DNA of 64,000 nucleotides from NCBI GenBank assembly GCA_022414725.1, contig CM039465.1, positions 36,880,935 to 36,944,934 of the forward strand, read 5' to 3'. Source of the DNA: Microglena sp. YARC (Eukaryota; Chlorophyta; Chlorophyceae; Chlamydomonadales; Chlamydomonadaceae). Below the pieces are notes generated by a model. It saw only the letters and a list, made by a program, of their open reading frames with translations, ran no database searches and had not been told where the DNA came from. Positions 52,040-64,000 of this stretch are shown one piece after another (the first letter of the stretch is position 1; the number at the start of each line of letters is the position of its first letter). The position numbers were made by a program, and so were the translations under genes.

Positions 52040-53360
52040 GGATTGCTTCTAATCGGAGCCGGAAAGGTGAGCAGCAGGAAATCATGTTGCCCTGAGTTGA
52101 ATTAAATGTATGGATTCGAGTGGAAGTTGGCATCTCCACTCCATCATAAATTAACTCGGATAGCTTCACTTCGTATCTTATTAAACGAGTTACCCAGGTT
52201 GAGAATGTACCACGGAAGAGGAGCCTCGTTGTATCTGCCAATATTGAACGAGTTACAAACCGGTAGGTTGAGAACGTATCACGAAAGAGGAGCCTCGTTG
52301 TATCTGCCAATATCATTGCTCGAGCTGAGAGACTAGGTGATTTAACTCAAAAATGTTTTTAAATCCGAAAAAAGGAACACCTCATATTGCAATTCTCTAA
52401 CGCCCAAGGGGTTTTGGTTCACTGCTAGTGTTACCCAGTGCTTTAATAAACTAGCTACTCGCGGCACCTCTAAGAAAAACCTGGTGGGTAGCCTGAAGCC
52501 CATCATACCATGTTATCAAAAACAAGTAACATTTTAAGCACAGAGTCTCATACACCCTCGCGGTGTCAAGTAGACTTTAACATGCAATGTAATGTAATGT
52601 AGGCAAATACAGCCTGGGTTAACCATACCATGTAATAAATCACAAACAAACGAGTACAACTGTCCTGGAGACTCTTTAGCTAAAATCATGTTCAGCTAAT
52701 CCTACTCAGTCATGCGGTAGCTCCTAGATCAAGTGAAGCCCAGACAAGGGGTCTCGACGCCTAGCTTAAGAAAGAAAACAGAGGCTTGTGTCTCGTCCAA
52801 ACGAGAGTCATGTGTACAAAGTCATTAGAAAAGTGTCATTTGTTAGAATATTGTTATTTTGCCTTAAACCCTAAACCTAAACAAAAACAGTGGAGAAACG
52901 ATCATTGCTGTAGTATGACAGTAACATGGAGCAACTACAATTTTTCACCGGGCTGTCACAGAGTAGTCCGAGCTCAGGCGCAGTAGTGATCTGTGAAAGC
53001 AAAACCCACAGCAATCATTCAACATTGCAAGCAAAGGGGAAGGTTCCTTCATCCTCATGCCCTGTGGCAAGGGGTAACAATTCCCGTTGTCGACAGCAGT
53101 GTGGGGTAACTTCACACACGTCTGACTCAGCCGACTCTTTGGACCATCCTGAGTGGTTTAGATGGTCTTCCGTGGTGTTTCGTGTCACAAAAAGAGTTTT
53201 TTAGGGAGGCAGGGAACCCCCAAACACCCAGACAGTGGTATGGGGAAACTTCTCGCGCGTCTGACTAAGCCACGCGCGTCTGACGAAGCCGACTCAGGTC
53301 AGCGAACATGCAGTTTAGCTACAGCTCATGTCCTACTAAGGAACTGAACCATGACAAGTG
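52040..53360. other. No supported gene
   Basis: Contains a ~70-bp direct repeat (TTGAGAACGTATCACGAAAGAGGAGCCTCG type at 52200 and 52265) and GCGCGTCTGAC repeats at 53255-53290. Open frames are short and show no motifs. Confidence 0.4.
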
Positions 53361-53361
53361 A

Positions 53362-53564
53362 CATAGCTTTTATTTTCAACTACGAGCAGCAGCTTATGGG
53401 CAGCTCCCCTGGCTTGTTACCCTACCAAGCCTCAAACAAGGTGAAGCATCAGGAAGCTGATAGAATCATCTTTCCAGTAGTGTATACATCTTGGAGCTTC
53501 GCACAGTGGCTGGCTCAGGGAGCTGCCTAGAAGCTGCTCCTCGTAGATGAAAAGAAAAGCTATG
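53362..53564. mobile_element. Foldback/MITE-like element, ~45-bp inverted ends
   Basis: CATAGCTTTTATTTTCAACT, ACGAGCAGCAGCTTATGGGC and AGCTCCCCTGGC are mirrored at the right end by GGCTCAGGGAGCTGCCTAGA, AGCTGCTCCTCGTAGATGAA and AAGAAAAGCTATG. ACAAGT lies outside both ends and may be a short or decayed duplication. Same family as 25979-26116; a lone left end is at 54003-54025 and a diverged copy at 56466-56640. Confidence 0.75.
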
Positions 53565-54062
53565 ACAAGTACGGCTGTAAAATAGTGCATTGAAAAGCAA
53601 TCAAGCTGGTGTTGGAATGCAATCCAGCTATAGCACTGAAATACAATCAAGCTGAAGCTTTGAAATACGATCTAAGCTAGCATTGAAATGTGGTAGGGCA
53701 TCGAAGTGCAATAGCTGGGTTCCGAGAACAAGGTGCATAATGTAGCACATGTGCTACAAGTACCACTACAAGTGCTATCTGCACTGAAGCAGGTACACCA
53801 CCGTAGTTAATACCACCACTCAACCAGTTAGTAATCTACCACACTCTCTACCACTCGAGTAAAAGCCCATTCTGCACCATAGCACGCGTCCGATTGGCAC
53901 CTACATTAACTAACTAAACAATTGGCATTAAAATGCAATCCAGCTGTAACTCTGCAGTACGATCAAGTTATCACTATGCAGTACAATCAAGAGGAGCTAC
54001 ATGCAAGCTTCTAGGCAGCTCCCCCAAGGTTTGGGTGAAGGCCATGAAGACCACCACCCTAA

Positions 54063-55783
54063 CTAGAGGGGCTCGGTGAAAGCCATGAAAGCCACCTCAC
54101 CGTTGGCGGGCGGGGTAAGGTTGATGCGATGGGATTCCACCTGGACAGCTTCGCTGGAGGATGGGCGGTTCCTGTGTTCATAGGCGCGGCAGAAGTCAGC
54201 TGTGCTCTGAAACTCTAACAGGTGCCCGACTCTGCAGCACTCTTCCAGGGAGTGGCCTAGGGAGTTGACCTGCCAGACCTTGCCGTCCGCGTGGAAAGCC
54301 ACCACAGTGGTGTGGCGGTTGCAGGTGAGGACGTACACAGCCATCTGAGGGTCTTTCAATGAGGCAGCAGCCACTGATGTCGCATGGGCGGCCAGCTGGC
54401 TCAGCGTGGTACCCGACTGGTCCTTTCCGGCTGGCCCAATCTGGCAACAGACCTCCTCCTGCTCATACACGCGTGTGGGCCCTGGCGTCTGGCCTAGTTT
54501 GCGGAAGTTCATCGCGGCCTGGAAGTCTACATGGCCGTCGGTAGGAACGTGGAGGGAAGAGTCTTCACACATGGCTCTCCAGGACGCCCCTCCAGACTTG
54601 ATGAGGGCAGTCAAGCATCCCGGAGTGACCTCTTTCCCACACACCAGGTGCTCTGCGACGTCTAGGGCGATGCAGAAACACGCCGCCTTGGCCCCCTCAG
54701 ACATCTGATCTGTTGTAGCGTACATGGCTCGACAACTGAAAAGGACTTGAGAGTCGGAGGCTGCGCGTGAAGCCCGACTGCAGCAGAGAGGCACAAGCTT
54801 TGGCGCAGGGTCCTGGCAGCAAGGGTTGATTTCATCACCCGAACCCGTGCAAGTCATCTCTAGTTTGGATTCCTTCGGGGATGAACTGCAAGGAGAGAGG
54901 GTACTGCAGCCCAGAGACTTAGTTCCTTGCGCAAGGGCCGGGTAAGGGGTGATTTCATTATCATTCTGGCCCTGGGATGAACTGCAGGGAGAGGGGGAGC
55001 ACTGGGGAAGGGTGGCTGCGTCTGCACCGGCGGAACAACTCTGCACAGAAGTGTCTGAATGGCATTCCAGGCAGATTTCCTTCCGATACCAATCGTTCTC
55101 AAGCGGTTGGCCGTAGTGGAAGGGCTGGATCTCCACGAGGATGGACTCGAGCATTGAACGTTGCAAGCCCTTGTCAGCCAGCAGCTTGCGTGGGCCATAA
55201 TCACCCTTCGGTCTGTAGCCCATAGTGGTTTTAGGGCGCATTCGCTCAAGAGTGTCCTCGAAATCTGCGACCTGGTCACTTGTCAAGTGCCTGGCCTGAA
55301 GGAGTAGAGTGAGTGCTCGCTTCACTTCTGCCTCAGTCACTGGCTCGATTGTGTGAGTTGGCAGCTCCCCTGCTGCTGATGCTTCTGTGCTAGGAAGAGG
55401 GGCAGATGCTTGCTTCTTGTGAACCTGCTCGCTGCAAGAGTCCACCACCGCAAATGAGCTACCGAAGCAGCCCAGTAGACTAGAGCGCTGCCTCCTATGT
55501 CCGTAGGATTGACTGCGCTCTAGGTTTGTGGCGCAGCCGCCACCTGCTATGTTGTTCAGTTCTGGAGAAGCCGCACCAGCACTGCTCATGCTATTGCGTC
55601 CCAAGAGAGAGGCCCAGAAGCTCTTCTGCTGGCAATCAGAGTGTGACGCCATCAGCCCCTCCTCGATACAGGGTTTTGCTGAGCCATCCCTGTGGGACTT
55701 AAGTGGGGCTGACATGGAATTTTTCCATGAGGAGCTGGTCACTAGGTCCAACTCATCAGTTAGGACCGAAGAGGTTTTGGAGC
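54063..55783 (-). CDS. Large last exon of an unrecognised gene, possible papain-like fold
   Basis: Minus strand, about 573 codons from an acceptor TTTTATCTAG (exon start 55783) to TAG at 54063. The frame stays open a further 160 nt into a repeat-like intron. The first half is Ser/Pro-rich and low-complexity (SPCSSS occurs twice), with one helical block, EAEVKRALTLLLQARHL. The last ~230 residues are compact: EGAKAACFCIALDVAEHLV, then VLTCNRHTTVVAFHADGKVW and QVNSLG, ending FTEPL. A Cys at a helix start, a later RH before a beta strand and a W-x-V-N motif is the layout of papain-like and deubiquitinase folds. That assignment is only an inference from spacing. No transmembrane segment or signal peptide. 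Upstream exons lie outside or are unrecognised. Confidence 0.65.
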
Positions 55784-55794
55784 CTAGATAAAAC

Positions 55795-55930
55795 ACAGCC
55801 AGAGTCACCTGCAGTGTTAATGTTGGTGTCAGTGTTTGTGTCGTTGTTTGTGTTGTTGTTAGTGCTAGTGTTGGCGCTAGTGTTGGCGCTAGTGTGCAGT
55901 GTGACCCAGTATTGTCAGAGTTTGTTCGAG
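55795..55930. repeat. Short tandem repeat in the intron before the last exon
   Basis: Plus-strand GTTAGTGCTAGTGTTGGCGC and GTGTTTGTGTCGTT units of 6-18 bp. They extend the minus-strand open frame as a Thr/Leu/Pro repeat, which is probably not coding. 55985-56130 has a second tandem (CACTCCCATTCCCTCACCCC). Confidence 0.6.
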
Positions 55931-56639
55931 TTGTTAGGCTCATCCCCCTCCTCAGAACATAGCATCACTCCCAATCTCAGACCCTTGCACTAAGGACCCA
56001 CTCTTGCCCCCACCCTTGCACCCAGCTCACTCCCATTCCCTCACCCCCACTCCTACCCCCACCCTTGCACCAAGTCCACTCCCATTTCCTCACCCCCACT
56101 CCTAACCCCACAAGCTACAGCCCATCTCCACAAACTCGAATCACAAATGGGCCCATTGCCCCTCCTCCATGCACATACTCAGCCTCATTTGCAGCCTCAT
56201 TCGAGGGCCCAACCCCCCACCAATCCTTATTTGGTAATTTCGTTCGCGCACCTTTGCATTGAACATCTCGTTGTTCTCATTGCCGTTCACGGCAAATTCC
56301 AGGCTTGGAGATTCCTTGGCTTGCCAGTCGACCACTTGCTTATCACTTTGAAGCTCACTGCCATCGCCTGGTTTTACCACAACGGAGACCAGAACCTGCA
56401 GACCAATAGCCAGACTGAAGTGAGTTCGTAAGGTTACAAGTTATACCTGGGATGCCAATCAAATGCTGTTTTTTCTTCGGCTACAAGCAGCAGCTTCCAG
56501 GCAGCTCCCTCAGCCAGCCATTGGGCTAAGCCTTAAAAATTCACCAGCGCTAGAAAGCTGATTATGTCAGCTTCAAGGTGCACTAGGTTGCTTTGGGTTT
56601 GGCTGATTAGCCAGCCAAAGGAGCTCAGAACTTTCAACT

Positions 56640-57540
56640 TCTTTCATTTACATGCTACCCTTCTTCCTTCCAATTATTTCTGTCATTCACTGTTAGACTT
56701 CTTAGCAATCCCAAGCTGGCTACCCTACTTCCGACAACCTTGATACTTGATCTACTTTGGAGGTTGTTAGGTTTCGGAGCACGGGGGACTGGTGGAGGGA
56801 GGCGCGAGGCGCGCGCGCACGCGTGGCCCGTGAGCGCCCGTGCGTGGTGTCCATGAGCTTCATTCCCTTGCAAAGCATCGAACCAAGCTTTTAAACCTCA
56901 CCTGATCGTCCGACAAGACACCTGGTATCAAGGTGGGAGGTCCTTCGAAGCCATTTTTCCTATCCAAAACAGAAGATGCGAATCTTCCGGTAGCAACCGA
57001 TGGCGTCTTCTGCTGGACCAGCTCATACTGCATACTCATGTGTGGGGAACAAAGGTATCATCAATTGCTTCGTTATGGGGAGGAATCGCTATGATGGGTC
57101 AGAACAAGGTATTGGAGGTTGCCGGAGTGAAGTGAGAGTGATGAGTGTGAGAGGAATTCACGGACAGGAATTTTTCGACAGCATATGCGCGAGGATCGTC
57201 TGGGTTTCGCACCTGAAGGATTATGGATTCAATCGATTGAGAGCTGGGTGGGTCGATCTTTACAGTATGCTGCATTTGCAGGAGCCTGCTCTCCATTTCG
57301 TCAAGGTTGGCCGGGGACTCGGGGAGTGTTGCCTGTAGCGGGCGACCTTGCTGGCTGCTCCTTGCTTGGTGTGCTAGGCTGACGAGGGCTGAGCAACGTT
57401 ACGTCCGAAGCCTAGATGTCTATCAAATCGAAAGGCTGCAAGACGTGGGGCAAGAGACTAAATTCGCGACGCGACTGCTTGTGAAAAGCAAAAAGAAGCC
57501 GGTGCATAAGGTGAACGCGATGAGCGATTGATTGATGACT
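56640..57540 (+). other. Possible retroelement 5' region, weak
   Basis: TGGTATCAAGG at 56932 resembles a tRNA-Met primer-binding site. About 65 bp further an ATG (57001) opens 112 codons without recognised motifs, and another frame at 57307-57531 ends KSKKKPVHKVN. No LTR pair or pol motif was found. The CG-rich GCGCGCGCGCACGCG lies at 56808. Confidence 0.2.
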
Positions 57541-58089
57541 GTCAGCGCTGCCGAGGGAATTGGTGTAGTATTGCTTCAGAATGAGCGACAAGTCACACGT
57601 GAGATGTTAACGAGGTGGTATGTTCGGTGAGGTAAGATAAAATATTCGTCAGAGAATAAAAGATGCCCAGACAGACCCAATTGTCTCGGAAACCCTTCCA
57701 ATTCCAAGTCCACCCGTGCGATTCCCACGGAATCATTTATCATCAATCATCCATCCATCAGCAGACCGGCTCCAGTTCTTCGGGATTCTAAATCAATCCG
57801 TGGCTCAGTATACAGAAGCCATGTGAAAAATGCAAGTTTCCTTGAAGACCGCTCATAAAGGCAACTGTGGAGCTCCGCCCTCCAGCCCCCCCAACTTATC
57901 TGGAGTGCTTTGTGCGCCGCACTTAGCGCCCAGACCCTTGATAACCCACAGTTCTGGAATACAAATAAAAGAACTGGGACAAATATAACCGTATACCCGA
58001 AAGAAAAGAATCTCCAGATTTTACCCGAATGAAAAAATTACAAATGTTTTGATACCCGAATGAAAAAAAATACAAAATACCCGAATGAA

Positions 58090-61000
58090 AAAAATTCAAA
58101 ATTTTGATTCAGGGATTAGCCTGTCAAAACTGTGTGTCCGTGTGTGTGTGTGTCCGTGTGTCACAAACTACTTTTTCAGGATTCACTTCAAATCACAAAA
58201 AAAACAAAACATTATACAACATATAACAATTGCAAGACTTATTGACAACGGACATATTCTCACGAGATCACATATGAGCATCGCAATTCAAGAAAAGGAG
58301 CTAAGGTTTGTGCTTGTTGGGCCAAAAGCGACAATTATTGGGTAACATTTGTTATCATTTCAAATTCGTACCATCCAATCATGTGCGCATACATAGGTTT
58401 GGGAATGGAATTGTCGTCAAAAAATCGAGGCGAAACATGCAAGCATCACAATGGACGAAACATTCCCCTGGGGCACTTGAGCTATTATTAGCACGGACTT
58501 CACCCACAACTCAGCCGCAGGGACGTGCGTGGGGTGGGACGGGTGCGTGGGGTGGGCCTACGGATATGTACTTCTAAATCACGTAATGTTCATGTTTCCA
58601 GCCTCGCGAGCTTGCACAATGAACAATTACAGTGGTAACGATTACATATCCAGCTCACACACTTGCGGAGCTTGGAATTAAGCACCAGCGACTGTCGAGT
58701 TGCAAACTATGGAGGTACCATCATTCGCATGGGCCAAGCCGCCCCCATTTGTATTGCCGAGGCGAAATGGACCACGCCACCGCGCCATACGTTACCCCTC
58801 TCTGGCAGGCGGCCTAGGATCGCCAGGGACCCGCTCTTCCCTCGTTTTCCCTCCTCGCCCATTCTCGCAGGCTTATTCAGTTGAAGTTTCTCAATTATTA
58901 GCATTCGACACGCGCCTAGGACTTGTCTTTGAACCAATTCTTCGCAATTCTTGATGCCCCCCTCAGTTCAACTCTGATAGTCGCCCATCGCCTCATTAAG
59001 CGCGCGCGGTTCCCTGCTTCGCATGCAGCTGAGACAACAGGGAAGGATCATGCTACCACCCCTTGCTCTACCTGCATGGTAAATTTGGTATGGTACTGCA
59101 TGGTGCAGAATAGCATGACATTGAATGGTTTATACCTACATGCATGGTACAATGGTAGATTAGTATGGTATGGCCTGGTGCAGCATAGCACTGCATGTTA
59201 TGGTTTATACCAACATGCATGGTACAATGGTATAATAGTGGGGCATGGCATGGTGTAGCATAGCATTGTATGATGTGTACCTACATGCATGGTATATTGG
59301 TATAGTATGGAGTGATGGTTGTGAAATAGATGATTCTAATTGTAGGAGTGATGATGATGGTCATGGTGAGATTTTTAGTTCTGATGGTGTTAATGAGAAG
59401 ATGCTTGCGATCGTGTTATGTGGTGTTGTAGTGCGTGATATTTATTCGTGCTTCAGTAGTTGTGTTTGGGTTGTGCTGCAGTTGGATAGCCAGTTATGTG
59501 TGTGTTCAAGGTGTGTCTGAGTGTGTTTGTGTGTGTGCATGGGGTAGTGAATGGATAGCCAGTGTGTGTGAGTGCATGGTGTAGTGCATGGATAGCCAGT
59601 GTGTGTGGGTGAGTGCCTGAGTGTGTTGTTTGTGTCAATGGGATTGTCTTTTAGTGCATGGGGATGGCGAGGTGTGTGTGTATGTAAGTAGGGCGGTGTG
59701 GCAGTGCATGCGTAGCCCCTTGTGTGTGCGTGTGTGAGTGTCTGGGTATGTGTGAATGTGTACACGGGGTTGTCTTGTATTGCATGGATGGCCTGGTGTG
59801 TGTGTGCGTGAGTGTCTGATTGGGTTGTGTTTGTCCATGGGGTTGTCTTGTAGTGCATGGATGACCAGGTGTGTGTAACTGTGTATGGAAACAGATCTGT
59901 GTGGCAGTGCATGTGTAGCCAGATGTGTGTGCATGTGCCTGGGGTTGTCTTATAGTGCATGGATGGCCAGGTGTGTGTATTTGGTATGAACAGTGCTGTT
60001 TGGCAGTGCATGTGCAACCAGTTGTTCGTTTGTGTGTTTGGCCTCACAAATCACCATACCATACCACACCACACCGCACCACACCACACCACGACATAAC
60101 ACGCCACAAAAGGACACAAAATGAAACGACACAACACAACACAACACAACACAACACAACACAAAACAACACAACTCACCACAATTCACCACAACTCACT
60201 ACAACTCACCACAAATCACTAAAAATCACGACACCACACCACACCACACCACAAAATAAACGCCACAAAAGGACACAAAATGACACAAAAGGACACGAAG
60301 GACACAAAACGACACGACACAGCACAACACAACTCACCACAACCAAACTAAATTTTTGATTGATGAGGGATTAGCCTGTCAAAACTGTGTGTCCGTGTGT
60401 GTGTGTGTCCGTGTGTCACAAACTACTTTTTCAGGATTCACTTCAAATCACAAAAAAACAAAACATTATACAACATATAACAATTACAAGACTTATTGAT
60501 AACGGACATATTCTCACGAGAACACATATGAGCATCGCAATTCAAGAAAAGGAGCTAAGGTTTGTGCTTTTTGGGCCAAAAGCGACAATTATTGGGTAAC
60601 ATTTGTTATCATTTCAAATTCGTACCATCCAATCATGTGCGCATACATAGGTTTGGGAATGGAATTGTCGTCAAAAAATCGAGGCGAAACATGCAAGCAT
60701 CACAATGGACGAAACATTCCCCTGGGGCACTTGAGCTATTATTAGCACGGACTTCACCCACAACTCAGCCGCAGGGACGTGCGTGGGGTGGGACGGGTGC
60801 GTGGGGTGGCCTACGGATATGTACTTCTAAATCACGTAATGTTCATGTTTCCAGCCTCGCGAGCTTGCACAATGAACAATTACAGTGGCAACGATTACAT
60901 ATCCAGCTCACACACTTGCGGAGCTTGGAATTAAGCACCAGCGACTGTCGAGTTGCAAACTATGGAGGTACCATCATTCGCATGGGCCAAGCCGCCCCCA

Positions 61001-64000
61001 TTTGTATTGCCGAGGCGAAATGGACCACGCCACCGCGCCATACGTTACCCCTCTCTGGCAGGCGGCCTAGGATCGCCAGGGACCCGCTCTTCCCCTCGTT
61101 TTCCCTCCTCGCCCATTCTCGCAGGCTTATTCAGTTGAAGTTTCTCAATTATTAGCATTCGACACGCGCCTAGGACTTGTCTTTGAACCAATTCTTCGCA
61201 ATTCTTGATGCCCCCCTCAGTTCAACTCTGATAGTCGCCCATCGCCTCATTAAGCGCGCGCGGTTCCCTGCTTCGCATGCAGCTGAGACAACAGGGAAGG
61301 ATCATGCTACCACCCCTTGCTCTACCTGCATGGTAAATTTGGTATGGTACTGCATGATGCAGAATAGCATGACATTGAATGGTTTATACCTACATGCATG
61401 GTACAATGGTAGATTAGTATGGTATGGCCTGGTGCAGCATAGCACTGCATGTTATGGTTTATACCAACATGCATGGTACAATGGTATAATAGTGGGGCAT
61501 GGCATGGTGTAGCATAGCATTGTATGATGTGTACCTACATGCATGGTATATTGGTATAGTATGGAGTGATGGTTGTGAAATAGATGATTCTAATTGTAGG
61601 AGTGATGATGATGGTCATGGTGAGATTTTTGGTTCTGATGGTGTTAATGAGAAGATGCTTGCGATCGTGTTATGTGGTGTTGTAGTGCGTGATATTTATT
61701 CGTGCTTCAGTAGTTGTGTTTGGGTTGTGCTGCAGTTGGATAGCCAGTTATGTGTGTGTTCAAGGTGTGTCTGAGTGTGTTTGTGTGTGTGCATGGGTAG
61801 TGAATGGATAGCCAGTGTGTGTGAGTGCATGGTGTAGTGCATGGATAGCCAGTGTGTGTGGGTGAGTGCCTGAGTGTGTTGTTTGTGTCAATGGGATTGT
61901 CTTGTAGTGCATGGGGATGGCGAGGTGTGTGTGTATGTAAGTAGGGCGGTGTGGCAGTGCATGCGTAGCCCCTTGTGTGTGCGTGTGTGAGTGTCTGGGT
62001 ATGTGTGAATGTGTACACGGGGTTGTCTTGTATTGCATGGATGGCCTGGTGTGTGTGTGCGTGAGTGTCTGATTGGGTTGTGTTTGTCCATGGGGTTGTC
62101 TTGTAGTGCATGGATGACCAGGTGTGTGTAAGTGTGTACGGAAACAGATCTGTGTGGTAGTGCATGTGTAGCCAGATGTGTGTGCATGTGCCTGGGGTTG
62201 TCTTATAGTGCATGGATGGCCAGGTGTGTGTATTTGGTATGAACAGTGCTGTTTGGCAGTGCATGTGCAAACAGTTGTTCTTTTGTGTGTTTGGCCTCAC
62301 AAATCACCACACCATACCACACCACACCGCACCACACCACACCACGACATAACACGCCACAAAAGGACACAAAATGAAACGACACAATACAACACAACAC
62401 AACACAACACAACACAACACAACTCACCACAATTCACCACAATTCACCACAACTCACCACAAATCACTAAAAATCACCACACCACACCACACCACACCAC
62501 ACCACACCACAAAATAAACGCCACAAAAGGACACAAAATGACACAAAAGGACACAAAGGACACAAAACTTCAAAAAAATTCAAAATTTTTGATTGAGGGA
62601 TTAGCCTGTCAAAACTGTGTGTCCGTGTGTGTGTGTCCGTGTGTCACAAACTACTTTTTCAGGATTCACTTCAAATCACAAAAAAACAAAACATTATACA
62701 ACATATAACAATTACAAGACTTATTGATAACGGACATATTCTCACGAGAACACATATGAGCATCGCAATTCAAGAAAAGGAGCTAAGGTTTGTGCTTTTT
62801 GGGCCAAAAGCGACAATTATTGGGTAACATTTGTTATCATTTCAAATTCGTACCATCCAATCATGTGCGCATACATAGGTTTGGGAATGGAATTGTCGTC
62901 AAAAAATCGAGGCGAAACATGCAAGCATCACAATGGACGAAACATTCCCCTGGGGCACTCGAGCTATTATTAGCACGGACTTCACCCACAACTCAGCCGC
63001 AGGGACGTGCGTGGGGTGGGACGGGTGCGTGGGGTGGGCCTACGGATATGTACTTCTAAATCACGTAATGTTCATGTTTCCAGCCTCGCGAGCTTGCACA
63101 ATGAACAATTACAGTGGCAACGATTACATATTCAGCTCACACACTTGCGGAGCTTGGAATTAAGCACCAGCGACTGTCGAGTTGCAAACTATGGAGGTAC
63201 CATCATTCGCATGGGCCAAGCCGCCCCCATTTGTATTGCCGAGGCGAAATGGACCACGCCACCGCGCCATACGTTACCCCTCTCTGGCAGGCGGCCTAGG
63301 ATCGCCAGGGACCCGCTCTTCCCTCGTTTTCCCTCCTCGCCCATTCTCGCAGGCTTATTCAGTTGAAGTTTCTCAATTATTAGCATTCGACACGCGCCTA
63401 GGACTTGTCTTTGAACCAATTCTTCGCAATTCTTGATGCCCCCCTCAGTTCAACTCTGATAGTCGCCCATCGCCTCATTAAGCGCGCGCGGTTCCCTGCT
63501 TCGCATGCAGCTGAGACAACAGGGAAGGATCATGCTACCACCCCTTGCTCTACCTGCATGGTAAATTTGGTATGGTACTGCATGGTGCAGAATAGCATGA
63601 CATTGAATGGTTTATACCTACATGCATGTTACAATGGTAGATAAGTATGGTATGGCCTGGTGCAGCATAGCACTGCATGTTATGGTTTATACCAACATGC
63701 ATGGTACAATGGTATAATAGTGGGGCATGGCATGGTGTAGCATAGCATTGTATGATGTGTACCTACATGCATGGTATATTGGTATAGTATGGAGTGATGG
63801 TTGTGAAATAGATGATTCTAATTGTAGGAGTGATGATGATGGTCATGGTGAGATTTTTGGTTCTGATGGTGTTAATGAGAAGATGCTTGCGATCGTGTTA
63901 TGTGGTGTTGTAGTGCGTGATATTTATTCGTGCTTCAGTAGTTATGTTTGGGTTGTGCTGCAGTTGGATAGCCAGTTATGTGTGTGTTCAAGGTGTGTCT
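58090..64000. repeat. Tandem array of a 2.24-kb unit (two full copies and a partial third)
   Basis: ATTAGCCTGTCAAAACTGTG starts at 58115, 60370 and 62600, giving periods of 2,255 and 2,230 bp. Identity is very high except for microsatellite length changes. Each unit runs through a ~1-kb low-repeat segment (ACATATGAGCATCGCAATTC ... CGAGGCGAAATGGACCACGC), ~78-bp TACATGCATGGTACAATGG repeats, GTGTGTG-rich ~90-bp repeats (GATTGTCTTGTAGTGCATGG) and a CACAACACAA/ACACCACACC tract. The array continues past the window. The low-repeat part carries several overlapping open frames (89-197 codons); a 2-bp difference near 60,810 fuses two of them in copy 2 only, so none looks conserved as protein. Confidence 0.95.

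Noticed and set aside
58085..63644. Repeated ORFs of 60-200 codons in the 2.24-kb units as protein genes
   Set aside because: Several frames overlap in the same DNA, lengths change with 1-2-bp differences between units, and no motif is recognisable. High identity alone explains their recurrence.

Overview
The window is nuclear DNA of an intron-rich, extremely repeat-rich eukaryote. It has spliced genes with GT/AG introns, a Copia retrotransposon, tRNA-derived SINEs, hAT-type non-autonomous elements, satellites and microsatellites. There is no prokaryotic gene organisation. The kinase and von Willebrand A (vWA) proteins and mid-range GC would suit a protist, possibly a green alga, but the sequence does not fix the lineage. 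A run of exactly 1,000 N and an indel-ridden satellite next to it show that part of the assembly is rough.

Layout. Positions 1-2.95 kb hold the 3' exons of a minus-strand gene whose last exon carries the end of a protein kinase fold. Positions 3-7.2 kb are tandem repeats and an LTR-like fragment. From 7.435 kb a plus-strand gene begins. Five exons (7,435-11,030) with matching intron phases encode an almost complete vWA domain with a DTTGS MIDAS motif. Two more exons (12.67 and 13.51 kb) keep the phase. Exon-like segments at 35.45, 39.33, 44.67 and about 48.2 kb are on the same strand and mostly phase-compatible, so the gene may run for more than 40 kb. That reach is inference. Between 14.5 and 35 kb lie a 1.1-kb tandem duplication, a Copia element (18,324-23,798) nested in another LTR element, poly-G tracts, the N gap and 6.6 kb of an 80-bp dimeric satellite. 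Positions 36-53 kb are repeat-filled introns carrying SINEs and hAT-like elements, many with perfect target-site duplications. A minus-strand gene with a large last exon occupies 54.06-55.78 kb. The right end (58.1-64 kb) is a tandem array of a 2.24-kb unit.

The most striking pattern is that many exons are bordered by tandem copies of their own splice junctions. Partial copies with the 3' splice site and exon start lie upstream, and partial copies with the exon end and 5' splice site lie downstream. This occurs in both well-placed genes and at seven or more exons, leaving one complete exon among many decoy splice sites. The second notable result is a set of mobile elements whose ends and target-site duplications can be read directly: six copies of one tRNA-derived SINE, three other retroposons, six hAT-like elements, and a nested Copia whose empty site is preserved elsewhere in the window.
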